Part shown: in pieces, positions 49,666-63,400 of the stretch
Numbering within the stretch: the first letter of the stretch is position 1
Layout: each line of letters starts with the position of its first letter
Position numbers and translations under genes: made by a program
Source of the DNA: Sterolibacterium sp964437515
GTDB lineage: Bacteria; Pseudomonadota; Gammaproteobacteria; Burkholderiales; Rhodocyclaceae
Assembly (NCBI GenBank): GCA_964437515.1
Contig: CAYTHB010000007.1
Coordinates: 5,004 to 69,003 of the forward strand
Length of the DNA: 64,000 bases
Direction: 5' to 3'
The notes under the pieces: generated by a model
Databases searched by the model: none
What the model was told of the DNA's origin: nothing
Seen by the model: only the letters and a program-made list of their open reading frames with translations

Positions 49666-51240
49666 GTGAGCCAACTCGACGACGAAATCCGCCGGCGCCG
49701 TACTTTCGCCATTATTTCCCACCCTGACGCGGGTAAAACCACGCTGACCGAAAAGCTGCTCTGGTACGGTGGCGCGATCCTGATGGCCGGTGCAGTGCGG
49801 GCGCGCAAATCGGGCAAGCATGCGACATCCGACTGGATGGAGCTGGAAAAGCAGCGCGGCATTTCCGTAACATCTTCGGTGATGCAGTTCCCTTACCGCG
49901 ACTGCATGATTAACCTGCTCGATACGCCGGGGCATGAGGATTTCTCAGAAGATACTTATCGCACATTGACTGCGGTTGACTCGGCGGTGATGGTCATCGA
50001 CTCGGTGAAAGGGGTGGAGGCGCAGACCATCAAGCTGCTCAATGTCTGCCGTCTGCGCGACACGCCCATCATCACCTTTATCAACAAGCTCGACCGCGAT
50101 GGTCGTCCGCCGATTGAATTGCTCGATGAAATCGAGTCTGTGCTGAACATCCAGTGCGCGCCGATGACCTGGCCGATCGGCATGGGCGGGCTGTTTCGCG
50201 GCGTGTATCACCTGTACAACGACAGCATCATGTTTTTCGACCCGCAGGCGGAGAAGGGCACTTCGGAAATCATTCAGGGGCTGGATAATCCGCGCCTCGA
50301 TGAGTTGATCGGCGCGCAAGCCGATGAGCTGCGGCTGGATATCGAACTGGTGCGCGGGGCTTCGCACACCTTTGATGCGGCGGCGTATCGGGCGGGCAAG
50401 CAATGTCCGGTGTTCTTTGGTTCGGCTGCCAACAATTTCGGTGTGCAATCGCTGCTCGACGCGGTGGTCGATATGTCGCCCGCGCCCTTGTCGCGCCCGG
50501 CGCAGACGCGCGAAGTCGATCCGTTTGAAGAAAAATTCTCCGGCTTCATTTTCAAGATACAAGCCAATATGGATCCGAAACACCGCGACCGCATCGCCTT
50601 TTTGCGGGTGTGCTCGGGGCGTTTTGAGCGTGGCATGAAAATCAAACAGGTGGCAGGCGGCAAGAGCATCGCGGTGAATAACGCGATCACCTTCATGGCG
50701 CGTGACCGCAATACCACCGATGAAGCCTATGCGGGCGACATCATCGGCATCCCCAATCACGGCACGGTGCGTTTGGGCGAAACCTTCACCGAAGGCGAGG
50801 ATTTGCGTTTTACCGGCATCCCTTCATTCGCGCCGGAAATGTTTCAGCGCGCGGTGCTGCGTAATCCGTTGAAACTCAAGCAACTGCAAAAAGGCTTGCA
50901 GCAGTTGGCGGAAGAGGGCGCGACCCAGTTGTTCCGTCCCATCGTCTCCAATGATCTGATCCTCGGTGCGGTGGGAACTTTGCAGTTTGATGTGGTCGCC
51001 CATCGTCTGGAACATGAATACGGCGTGGATGCGATTTTCGAGCCGGTGTCCGTCGCCACGGCACGCTGGATCAAGGGTTCTGCCGAGCAGCTCAAACTGC
51101 TGGAGGATAAATATCCGCAAAACATCGCTTACGATGGTGCGGGTGATCCGGTGTATCTGGCACCGAATTCAGTCAATCTGCGCCTCACGCAGGAGCGTTT
51201 TCCCGATATTCAATTCATGGAAACGCGTGAGGTGCATTGA
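49666..51240 (+). CDS. prfC: Peptide chain release factor 3
   Basis: 524 residues from GTG 49666 (MSQLDDEIRRRRTFAIISHP DAGKTTLTEKL). GTPase motifs: HPDAGKTT (G1), the RGISVTSS switch, DTPGHEDF (G3), NKLDRD (G4); then domains II and III with a late EYGVDAIFEPV. RF3 recycles RF1/RF2 from the ribosome using GTP. Confidence 0.97.
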   Translation: MSQLDDEIRRRRTFAIISHPDAGKTTLTEKLLWYGGAILMAGAVRARKSGKHATSDWMELEKQRGISVTSSVMQFPYRDCMINLLDTPGHEDFSEDTYRTLTAVDSAVMVIDSVKGVEAQTIKLLNVCRLRDTPIITFINKLDRDGRPPIELLDEIESVLNIQCAPMTWPIGMGGLFRGVYHLYNDSIMFFDPQAEKGTSEIIQGLDNPRLDELIGAQADELRLDIELVRGASHTFDAAAYRAGKQCPVFFGSAANNFGVQSLLDAVVDMSPAPLSRPAQTREVDPFEEKFSGFIFKIQANMDPKHRDRIAFLRVCSGRFERGMKIKQVAGGKSIAVNNAITFMARDRNTTDEAYAGDIIGIPNHGTVRLGETFTEGEDLRFTGIPSFAPEMFQRAVLRNPLKLKQLQKGLQQLAEEGATQLFRPIVSNDLILGAVGTLQFDVVAHRLEHEYGVDAIFEPVSVATARWIKGSAEQLKLLEDKYPQNIAYDGAGDPVYLAPNSVNLRLTQERFPDIQFMETREVH

Positions 51241-51408
51241 GGGTTCGTGAAAAGACTGCTTCGGTATGCCTCTGGGCTTCCTCCACGGCTCTGATTGTGT
51301 TGTTTTACGTTAAACTTTGAGCTTCACGCAGTGCAAGCTTGCGTGAGATTCGGCATCCATTGAACGAACGCTTGGTGGTATTCGGATTCGGATTCGGATT
51401 TGACATTC
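51241..51408. other. Leader of the PKS/NRPS gene
   Basis: Contains an inverted repeat TCACGCA (51324-51330) / TGCGTGA (51340-51346) with a nine-base loop and no U-tract, and three and a third copies of TTCGGA (51381-51400) just before the ATG at 51409. No strong ribosome site is visible. A promoter must lie here or prfC reads through; it was not identified. Confidence 0.5.
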
Positions 51409-54400
51409 ATGAAAACCCTGACGGATGTCATCCTGCAAGCGGCGTCAAAAACACCGGATCGTCAGATCGTTTTTGCGCGGCGAGATGGCAGGGACGTGAC
51501 TTGTCGCTACGCTGATTTGCTGTTGCAAGCTCGGCGGACATTGGCGACCCTGCAACAACAGGACTTGAAACCGGGGCAGCGCGTCGTTATTCAGTGCCAA
51601 TCCTCGCAGCGACAGATCGTGCTTTTCTGGGCGTGCGTTCTGGGCGGGATGGTTCCTGTTTTATTGCCCAAGGTCGCTTCATGGCTGCGCGATTCTGACC
51701 TTGCCCGCAAGCTCGATGGCGTATTGCATCTCCTTCCTGATGCGATCCTGATTATTGATCCCGATCAGGAGCAGGCTTATCTCGAAGGCAGGGCGCGTCC
51801 GGCTCGACAGGGCAGCCGTTGGCAAGTCGATTGCCCATTGACGGGAAATGCCGAAGCGGCGCACATCTACGAAGCTGTTGAAGACGATCTGGCTTATCTC
51901 CAGTTTTCATCTGGTTCCACGGCGATGCCCAAAGGGGTGCGCCTGACGCATCGCAACCTCATTAGTAACATCAGGGATATTGCCGATACGGTCAGGGCAC
52001 GGCCGGAAGAATCTACCTTGAGTTGGATGCCTTATTACCATGATATGGGGCTGATTTCTTTCCATCTGGTTCCGCTGTACCGGGGCATGGGGCAGATCAA
52101 GCTGGAGGCGCATGACTTCATCGCTGAACCGCTGTTCTGGTTGCAGCAGATCATGAAGCATCACGCTGAAGTCATCAGCTCGCCCAATTTTGGTTTGCAG
52201 CATGTGCTTGATCGCGTGACACCGCCTGCGTTGAACGGGCTGGATTTGTCCTGCGTACGTTTGCTTTGTAACGGGGCAGAACCCATTTCTGCCCTTGTCA
52301 TGAAAAAGTTTTGTGATTTGTTGGCGACAACTGGCTTCAGGCGGCACGCCATGTTTCCGGTATATGGATTGGCCGAGGCGTGTGTGGCGGTGAGCTTCAG
52401 TCCGCCCGAAACCGAGCCCCTTGTTCATCGTGTCCATCGGGAGCAACTGTTTGCCGAAGGCAAGGTGGTTGCAGCAAGCGATGCGCATCATGCACTCGAC
52501 GATGTTGAATATGTCGACGTGGGCTTTCCGCTACCTTCAGTGCAGGTTCGAATAGCGTGCACATCGGATGAATCGGATCGACTGTTATCCGAGGATGCCG
52601 TGGGCGAGGTTCAGATTCGGGGTGCGAATGTCACTTCAGGCTATGAAGGTTCGGCGACGATCAATGAGGGTTTGTTTACGCCCGATGGCTGGCTTAAGAC
52701 GGGGGATTTGGGTTTTTTGCATCAGGGACGTCTGGTGATTACAGGACGTTTGAAAGAAGTTATTTTCGTTCATGGCCGTAATGTCATGGCCACGGATGTC
52801 GAACGTTTCTTGTTTGAACAACTGGGCTTGAAAGAGGGAAGCATTGCTGTCTGCGCCACGAGTGATCATTCAAGGCATGGGAACGATCGTATTGTTGTTT
52901 TTGTGGCTGCGCGGCGCAAGAAAGACTTCTGGTCTTGGGCGCATGAGCTGCGCCAGGTGGCTGAGACGTATCTGGCTTATCCGGTGGAAGCGGTATTGCC
53001 CTTGTCGCGTTTGCCAAGAACATCCAGCGGGAAATTGCAGCGATTTCAGTTGATTGAGGCCTGGTTGCAAGGTGCGTATGAGGATGCTTGTGCCGAATTC
53101 GAGGCGAATGATCCACGTCGTCTGATGCCAGTGAGGCAAACGATGCGTGCGGAGACTTCAAGCGCGCATGCTGCGTGTGAAAAGACGGTGCGTGCTATCT
53201 GGGCTGAGGTCTTGCACTGTCCGGAAAGCTCTATCGGTACAGAGGCCTCATTTATCGAGCTGGGGGGGAGCTCAGTCAAAGCCATCGAAATGCTTGCGCG
53301 TATCGAAGAACATTATGGAAAGATGCTGGGGTATGCCTTGCTGATCGAGTGCAGCACACTCGGTGAAGTGGTGAGCTATCTGGAGCAGCACCTTGCCACT
53401 GTTCAAGCGATGGATGCTGCATCGGATTCTGCGGTGTCACCGCCTTCCGAAAGCATGTCTCTTCCTAGCGATGTGGCTTCAAGAAAAATTGCCATCATCG
53501 GATGGGCCTGTCGCTTTCCGGGAGGGCGTACGCCCGAAGAATTCTGGGAAACCCTGATCGAAGGGCGCAACAAGGTGCTGCCGGTTCCGCCTTCCCGCTG
53601 GTCTCGACAAGATCAGACGGGTGCGGATGTTCCTTCTTTCATGGGTGTTTTGCCGGATATCGATCGTTTCGCTGCAGATTTCTTCGGCATTTCCCCTGAA
53701 GAAGCACTCATCATGGATCCTCAGCAGCGCCTGATGCTGGAAGTGGTTTACGAGGCGATGGACGATGCGGGCTATGGCGGCGAGCGATTGAATGCGCGAC
53801 GTTCAGTGGGCGTATTTATTGGTGCCAGTAGCAACAGTTATATGGAACGTGTCCATCGGGTGCGGAACCATGTGCATGAACATGCGGCACAAGAGATAAA
53901 TCATCCCTTGCTGATGCCCGCCAATCTGCTCAATATGATTGCGGCTCGCGTGTCGCATACCTTGAATCTCAAGGGAGCCGCGTTGACGATCGATACGGCC
54001 TGTTCTTCTTCTCTGGTTGCCTTGCAGCAGGCTTGCAATGATCTGCTGCTGGGAAACTGTGAGATGGCATTGGTCGGTGGTGTGAATGTTTTGCCGACCT
54101 CCAGCGCACACGAGCTTTTGGCACAAGCCGGCGCACTTTCACCCGATGGCCTTTGCCGTACTTTCGATGCGGCGGCTAATGGCATGGTTCCGGGTGAGGG
54201 GCTGGGGTTGCTGGTGCTCAAGCCGCTGGATCATGCGCTGGCGGAGGGAGATCGTATCGAAGCCATCATCGATGCCGTGGCGGTCAATAATGACGGTCGA
54301 TCCATTGGCATCATGGCACCCACACCGGAAGGTCAGGAGGCGGTGATTCGTCAGGCCGTGCAGAGAGCGGACATCGACCCCTCACAAATTGGCTACGTCG

Positions 54401-57400
54401 AAGCGCACGGCACGGGGACACCCATCGGCGATCCGATTGAAGTGCGTGCCTTGACGGCTGCTTTTGGTGGGCGGAATGTGAATCTTCATTCATCGGGTGT
54501 ATCGGGTTCATGCGGCATCGGCAGCGTTAAAACCAATATCGGTCATTTACTGGCGGCGGCGGGTGTGGCCGGGCTCATCAAGATCGTCCTTGCGCTGCGT
54601 CATGAGCAGATTCCCCCCACACTTCATCTCAACACACCGCATCCGCGCATCCGCTTTGAAAAAACGCCGTTTTATCCGGTGATGACAACGCAGCCCTGGC
54701 CTCGCGGAGAAAAGCCCCGTTATGCCAGCATCAGCTCATTTGGATTTGGCGGAACCAATGCCCATGCGATTCTGCATGATGCTCCGGCGGTGGATGAGGA
54801 TGTTGAAGAAGTTCAATCCTCGTATCTGCTGACACTTTCAGCGCGTAATCCGGATGAACTGTCTGTCATGCGACGCGAGCTGAAAGATCATCTTGTGCGT
54901 CATCCGCGTTTGCGTATGTTGGATGTCTGCTTTACGCGTGCCGCAGGACGAGCGAACTTTCCCTGTCGTGAATTCTATGTGGTGACCGACCGGACGGATG
55001 CCCTTGCTCAGCTTGAAGTCCGCATCACGGCGGGGCATGGTGCTGATATGGCAGCCCATGTCAAATGTAGTGACCATGCGTCGTTGATGACGCTGGGTGC
55101 AGAATGGCAAGCGGGGGCTTCTGTTGATTGGTGCGCGTTCTATCATGGTCGGAATCAGAATGCACGCATCGTTCGGCTTCCGGCTTATCCCTTGACGCGC
55201 AAATCCTTCTGGTTGTCGGATGATCCTCCGAAGGCATGGCCGGGGATGGAAGCTGCGACACCCACGAACCCACCTGCGTCAGTCGTGCAGGAAGCGTTGC
55301 GATCTCCTGAACTGAAAGAAGTCACCCGAATGCTTGCGATGAACGAGGCTTCTCGCCGGGAGCAGGTGATGACTTTGATTGAGCAGTCATTTCATGCAGC
55401 GGGAATGAGCCTCAACCTCAGGGACTCGAACCAGTCCTTTGCCCTGCTTGGCGTAGATTCCCTGACGGCTTTGAAAGTGGTGAATGCCCTGCAGCAGCAT
55501 CTGCAATTTCCTTTGTCGTCATCGCTTCTTTTCGAATACGACACCGTGCAGCGTCTGATGGATTTTCTCTGTCATGCGCTTTCTCAACAGCGCACCGAAG
55601 AGACAGTGCCGCCCCTTTTGTCGCAGGCTTCTGACGTATTGCCGGAATCATTGGTCGCATCGAGGCGGCAGGACGAGCTTTCCTATGCGCAACAACGGTT
55701 GTGGTTTTTCGAACAGAAAGTGTCAGGAGCCGGAGCAGAAGAGGCTTCCGCGATTTTCAATATACCTGCGGCAGTTCGGTTGACGGGGCGACTCGATGTT
55801 TCTGCCCTGGTATCAGCCTTCAGTGAGGTAATGCGCCGGCATGAAACCCTGCGCACGACCTTTCATCAGAAACCAGGGCAGCCCTATCCCGCTGCACTTG
55901 TTGCCCAGACTCAGGTCTTACCCTTGTTACAGCAGGACCTGAGCCATTTGGATGAGCCGATGCGCACAAAAAAGCTGCATGAGTGCTTGCAGCAGGATGC
56001 ACGACTGCCTTTCGATCTTGCCAGAGGCCCTCTGATCCGTATCGGCTTGCTACGCATCTCCGAACAGGAGCAGGTGTTGTTTCTGAACATGCATCACCTC
56101 ATTGCCGATGGCTGGTCGATGAATGTGCTGCTCAGGGAGGTCGCTCATTTTTATGGGGCTCATACTCAAGAAACGCTAGGAGGACAACACGAAAAAGCAT
56201 TGCCCGATTTGCCTATTCAGTACTCAGACTATGTCCGTTGGCAGCGGCAATGCTTAGCCGGTGCTGAATTGACGCGGCAACTCGACTACTGGCGCAAGCA
56301 GCTTGCCGATGCTCCTGTGGTACTGGATTTGCCTTGGGATCGTCCGCGACCGGCCAAACAGACCCACCGTGGCGTGCGATATCCGTTTGTACTGGATGCC
56401 GCGTTGAGGGAGCGCCTTCAGACGCTGGCTGCGGCGAACAATGCCACGCTGTTCATGGTCTTGCTTTCGGCATTTCAATTACTGCTTTCGCGTTATTCCG
56501 GACAGACGGATATCTGTGTCGGCACGCCGGTTGCCTGCCGGAATCGCATGGAAACCGAAGCTCTGATTGGTTTGTTTGTAAATACATTGGTCATGCGTAG
56601 TCGCATCGATGATGAGCAATGTCATGGAGATTTTCTGGCGCAGGTGCGTGACACGGTGAGGCAAGGCATTGCCCATCAGGATGTCCCTTTCGATCAGGTG
56701 CTTGAAACCTTGAACCCGGAACGTCATCTGGCTCACAGTCCTTTGTTTCAGGTCATGTTCGTCATGCAGCCCCTTCCCGAACAGATGCGGGTGAGTCACG
56801 AACTTCTTTTTGAGGTGATGTCATCCGATGCCGGGGTGGCGCAGTTTGATCTGACTTTGGGGGTACAGGAATCTGCCGATGTCGCCAACATGCCGGCTTT
56901 TCTGGAATACAACACGGACGTGTTTGAGCTTGCCACCGTGGAACGTCTGGCGGCGCACTGGCTGCATCTGTTGAATGAAATCACCCAAAAGCCGCAGTCA
57001 CGGTTGCATGAATATGCCTTGATTGATGCGGCTGAGCGAAATCAGCTATTACAGATATGGAACGATACTCGTACTGAATTTCCATCGTTCCAGACTTTTC
57101 ATCAACTATTCGAGTCCTGGGTTGCGATACAGCCTGACGCGCTTGCGCTGAGTTTTGAGCACGTTGATATCAGCTATCGCGAACTCGATGAACGCGCCAG
57201 CCAGCTTGCACGCCATCTTTGTTTGCGCTGTCCATCCCTTGCACCAGATGATGTGGTGGCATTCTGCATTGAACGCAGCATCGACATGATCGTGGCCATG
57301 CTGGGGATACTGAAGGCAGGCGCTGCCTTTCTGCCCCTTGACCCGGCAGATCCGCAAGATCGCATCCTCTATCTGCTGGAAGATGCCGCTCCTCGTGTGC

Positions 57401-60400
57401 TGGTGACGCGACAGACTGAATATGAAGCATTGTCGCTATCGAAGCTGCACAATCTATCCATTGTGCTACTGGATAGTGACGTCAGTGTGGATGCGGGTGC
57501 GGATGCTGGCATGGTCTCTCCATCCTCGGCTGCAACAGGGGCACAGACGACAGCCGGACAAGCCGGTGCCAATCATCTGGCTTACCTTATCTACACCTCT
57601 GGATCGACAGGGCAGCCCAAAGGCGTTCTGCTGAATCATCGAGGCCTGTGTCATCTGGCGCAGTGGCAAGGTCAGTATTTTTCGCTCACACCCGAGAGTC
57701 GTGTGCTGCAGTTTGCTTCAGCCAGTTTTGATGCCTGTGTCTGGGAACTGGCGATGGCTCTGGGGCAGGGGGGCAGCCTGCATCTGGCGGCGCGTGAGCA
57801 TCTGCTGCCAGGTCGTCCCCTGCGTGATTTCATTCATGAACAAGGCATTACTCACGCCACATTGCCGCCGGTGGCCGTCAGCTTGTGGACGGATCATGAT
57901 CTGCCGCTCCTGCTGCCGACCCTGAAAACGCTGGTGGTGGCAGGGGATGTTTGCCCCGTTGAACTGGCATGGTATTGGTCGAAACGACTGAATTTTTACA
58001 ATGCTTACGGTCCGACAGAAACTACGGTCTGTGCCTCAGTGCATCGCTGCCTGCCTGATCAAATTGCATCAGACGCGCTTGCTATTCCCATTGGCAAACC
58101 AATTGCCAATACCCGCATCTATGTACTCGATGCTCACCTTCAGATTCAGGCTGTGGGGGTGACAGGAGAAATCGTGATCGGCGGTGTGGGTGTGGCGCGT
58201 GCTTATCTGAACCGGGCAGCGCTGACGGCAGAACGCTTCATTCCGGATCCTTACACTGACGAACCTGGAGAACGTCTGTATCGGACGGGGGATCTGGGGC
58301 GTTGGCGGCGTGACGGCACACTGGAATTTTTGGGAAGACAAGATCATCAGGTGAAATTGCGGGGATTTCGCATCGAGTTGGGCGAAATCGAAGCGCAGAT
58401 ACGCGCTTGTGCAGAAATCAGGAACAGGCTGCGCGATGTCATTGTCCTGATGCAGGAAGGCCGGTCAGGTGTACCCGTAGATCGCAGGCTGGCGGCCTAT
58501 CTCACTTTCATCAACCCGATCACATTTACGGATGAACAGAAATCCCTGCTCGTGAAGAAACTCCGGCAGCATGTGTCGCGCACACTGCCCGATTACATGC
58601 AGCTGTCGGCCTATGTCATCCTGGAACGTTTGCCTTTGACTTCTAGTGGCAAGATTGATCGAAAGGCACTGGCCACACTTGAAATATCGAGTGATAGCGC
58701 ATCGAAAGAACCGCCCCAGGGGGCGCTTGAATCCACACTGGCAAGCATCTGGCAAGCCGTGCTGGGCAGGGAGCCGACTGAAACCATTGGGCGACATGAT
58801 GATTTTTTTGTACTGGGGGGGCATTCCCTGCTGATTGTCTCCCTGCTTGAACGCTTGCGTGCAGTGGGGCTCGAAGCCCGTATTCATACGATATTTCAGC
58901 ATCCGACAGTGGCGGGTTTGGCAGCAGCACTCAGTGCCTTACCCCATACACATGAGTCTTCGAGCGCACCTCTACCAACGATATTCTCTCCGCCGCAGAA
59001 TCTCATTGCTCCGGGCTGCATCCGGATTACGCCGGACATGTTGCCTCTCGTGGAACTTGGTCAGGCACATCTCGACGCGCTGGCGGCAGCCACGCCCGGC
59101 GGCTTTGCCAATATTCAGGACATTTATCCTCTGGCACCCTTGCAGGAAGGCATCCTTTTCCATCATCTGATGAACAAGTCAGGCGATGCTTACGTTCTTC
59201 CCGTTCTGCTGTCTTTTTTGAATTCTGAACGCCAAGCTGCCTTTCTGGACGCGCTGCGTGTCATGGTGCTTCGTCATGACGCTTTGCGTACCTCCATTCA
59301 TCAGAAGGACTTGCCGTACCCCGTTCAGCTTGTTCAGCGTCTGGCTGCTTTGCAAGTCGAAGAGCTTCCTTTGGCTGCGGGTGAGAGCGCATTGGCCACG
59401 CTTCAGTCTCGCATGGCATTTGAATGTTGCGAAATGTCGCTTCATCGTGCGCCCTTAATCCGGCTACAGAGTGCGGTGGAGCCTGCCGACGGAACGCATT
59501 ATTTGTTATTGCAGCTGCATCACATCATCAGCGATCACGTTTCCCTCGAAATTCTTTTGAGGGAAATCCAGCACCTCATGAAAGCGAAAGGGCAGGCAGC
59601 CCTGTATCCGCAACTTCCTGAGCCCGTACCTTACCGAAATTATGTGGCGCAAGCCTTGCGCTACAGTCGGGCGACCGATGAAGCGCGTGATGTGGAGGGG
59701 ATGAGAGCAGCGGCATTCGACTGGTTTCATGCGCAATTGGGCGATATTGATGAACCCACTGCGCCCTTTGGCTTGATGGATACTCATGGGGATGGATGCC
59801 AGCTCGAAGAAGATCGTTTGCGTTTGTCACACGCCTTGGCGCAGCGGCTGCGCGCACAGGCACGTCGCGCAGCATTCAGTCCGGCCGTATTGTTTCATGC
59901 TGCATGGGCGCGTCTCGTAGCGCTCTGTAGTGGTCGTGAAACGGTGGTGTTTGGTACGGTGCTCTCTGGCCGTCTGCAAGGCACGCAAAATACGCGAGGG
60001 GCTGAGCAGGTCGTGGGCATGTTCATCAACACCTTGCCGTTGCGAATTGATTTGCAGGGCAAGACGACGCAAGAAATTCTGACCCAGGTGCATCATGCGC
60101 TGATGACGCTGGTTTCTCATGAGCAATGCCCCTTGTCGGTGGCACTGCGCGCCAGTGGGCTGAGTACAAAAGCGGGCGCCCATGCGCAGAATCCCTTGTT
60201 CACCTCACTGCTCAATTATCGTCACAGTACATTGCTTGCAGGGTGGGATGTCGAAGAGGTTCAGGTACTGGCCAGTCAGGAACGCACCAACTATCCGCTG
60301 ACCATGAACATCGATGATCTGGGTGCGGAAGATGGAGACTTTGAATTGGTGGCGCAGGTGGATCGGCGCGTGGGGGCACGTCGTATCAATGTCTATCTGA

Positions 60401-63400
60401 AAACGGCACTGGAGTCGATTCTGGACGTTCTGGAATCCCAATCACAGACACCGACACAGACCGCTTTTCTTGCGCTGAATATTCTGCCGGAAGAGGAGCG
60501 CGGGCAGCTCCTCGCCCCTGTTCAAACCCGCCATGAACAGAACACACTGCTTCAGGAGGTATTTGAACGTTGGGCAGCCCTCCAACCAGCAGCCATCGCA
60601 TTGACGATGAACGCAATGTCGATGAGTTATGCCGAACTCAATCGGCGCGCCAATCAATGGGCGCATCTTCTTGTTGAACAGGGTGTGAAACCGGATAGCC
60701 TGGTTGCGCTTTGTCTGGAACCCAGTCTGGATCTGATCGTTGCCCTGCTGGGTGGACTCAAGGCGGGCGCGGCTTATCTGCCGATGGATCCACGCTGGCC
60801 GCGTGAACGTGTCGAGCTTGTTTTGAAAGAAGCTGCCCCACGGGTGATCCTGACGCATCAGGCATTGCAAGAGCGGTTTGTGTTTGCCTCGGCTGAAACC
60901 ACGGTCATTTGCATGGACGTGGTGCAAGACCGGATGGCTGACTATCCTGCTGATAATCTGGATGCCGAGGCCTTGGGTTTGAGACCCGCTCATCTGGCGT
61001 ATGTCATTTACACCTCGGGAACAACAGGGCAGCCCAAGGGGGTGATGGTCGAACATCGTCAGCTCACCCGCCTGTTCGATGCCACTGCCGAACGTTTTCG
61101 TTTCAGCTCGCAGGATGTGTGGACACTGTTTCATAACAGTTCCTTTGATTTTTCGGTATGGGAAATCTGGGGTGCTTTGCTGCATGGGGGACGATTACTC
61201 ATCGTGCCTCATGAGATTACGCGCTCGCCATCCGATTTTTATCGGCTCCTGTGTCGCGAAAAAGTGACTCTGCTCAATCAAACGCCCAGTGCCTTTCGTC
61301 AGCTCATGGCGGCACAAGGCCTGGCATTGAAAGGAGATACGTCGGATCAGGCATGTCGTCACCATTTGCGCTGTGTCATTTTTGGTGGTGAAGCCCTGGA
61401 CACGGCATCCCTGCAACCCTGGCTGGCGAACAATCCTCTGGAGCAGACACAGCTCGTCAATATGTATGGCATTACCGAAACCACCGTTCATGTGACGTGG
61501 CACTTTCTGACCCCTCATGATATTAACGGTGGGGCAGGACAGGGGAGTGTCATCGGTGTGCCCATCTCCGATCTGAAAATCTATCTGCTGGATGCCAATC
61601 AACAACCCGTCCCGCAGGGTGTGGTTGGTGAAATGTATGTGGGGGGGGATGGGCTGGCGCGTGGCTACCTGCATCAGCCGGAGCTCACAGAACGCGCTTT
61701 CATTCCTGATCCCTGGGCTCACCATCCGCAAGATCGGCTCTACAAATCGGGCGATCTGGCGCGACGGCGCAAGGATGGCACGCTGGAATATCTGGGGCGC
61801 AACGATCGTCAGATCAAGTTGCGTGGCTTTCGGATCGAGTTGGGCGAAATCGAAGCGCAGATTGCGCGTGACGATCGCTATGCCGAAGTGCACGTGCGTG
61901 CATGGAGGCGTGACGATGTATGTGAGCGTACAGAAAGCACAGAGAGCAAGCAGCTGGTGGCCTATCTGGTTTTGCGTTCTGACATCAAGGATGCCGGATT
62001 GGACGCACTCAAGGCGCGTCTTGATGCCGCATTGCCTGCTTACATGGTGCCTGCGGCCTTCATCGTGTTGGAGCGGATGCCGCTGACACCTCATGGAAAA
62101 CGGGATGAGCGTGCCTTGCCGCTGCCGGAGCCAGAGGACTATCGACACGAAGCGTATGCACCGCCCCAGGGCGAAATAGAGACGAATCTGCTTGCCATCT
62201 GGCGTCATGTTCTGCAATTGCCGCCTGAGGTGATGATCGGGCGACACGATAGTTTTTTTGATCTGGGTGGTCATTCCTTATTGATTGTGAGCCTGCTTGA
62301 GCAACTGCGTCTGGCCGGGTACAAGGTGGATGCCCGCAGCATTTTCGACTATCCGACACTGGCTGCACTGGCTGCTTCAATCCGTGAGCAATGCGCTTCT
62401 GGCGATGGGGTGGCCGATCAAACAGAAGATGATTTTTTCCCTCATCTCATTCCGGAGCATTGCACAAACATCACACCGGAGATGCTGAATCTCGTACAAC
62501 TGGAACAGGAAGACATTCAGCGCATCGTTGCGACCGTGCCGGGTGGAGCCGCGAATGTGCAGGATATTTATCCCCTAGCTCCTTTGCAGGAAGGTCTGTT
62601 ATTTCATCATCAGCTCCAAAGCACGGGGGATGCTTATATTCTGCCGACGCTTTTGCGTCTGGCTTCTCGCGCGCAGTGTGATGCTTTCATTCATGCCTTG
62701 CGAAAAGTGATGCAGCGGCATGATGTTTTGAGAACCAGCATCCTTTGGCGCGAGATGGAAACTGCGGAACAGGCGGTGCAAGTGGTACACCGCCAGATTG
62801 AATTGCCGATCACCTATTTCGACCTGAAATCCGATCGCGATGTTCGAGAGCAACTTGAAGAGCGCGTGGAACAGAATGCGCTGCATATCGATCTGCAACA
62901 CGCCCCTTTACTGCGCATCCAGATGGCTCCTGATCCGCAGGGAACGGGAAGCTACTACCTGATCCTTTTGCTGCATCACATCATCAGCGATCATGTTTCG
63001 CTGGAAATCCTGGTGCGTGAGGTTCTTGCATTGCTGGAAAATCCGGATGTAGATTTACCCCCGTCGGTTCCCTATCGTCATTTTGTGGCGCGTGCCTTAA
63101 AGAATCAGCATCACCATCAGCAGGAGGCGCTGGATTTCTTTCGGGAACGTCTGGCTGATATTGATGAACCGACGACTCCGTTTGGTTTGACCGATAGGGA
63201 TAAGCATGCACTCTCGTTAGAAGATGCGCGGATTGAACTGACAACATCACTGGCCGCTTATTTGCGAAGTGTGGCGCGATTGAGAAAAGTGAGTGTGGCC
63301 AGCCTGTTCCATGTCGCTTGGGCGCAGCTCGTATCATGTTGCAGCGGGCGGGACGATGTGGTCTTCGGGACGGTGCTTTCGGGTCGCTTGCAGGGTGGGG

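Noticed and set aside
51324..51346. Terminator after prfC
   Set aside because: The 7-bp stem has a nine-base loop and no U-tract.
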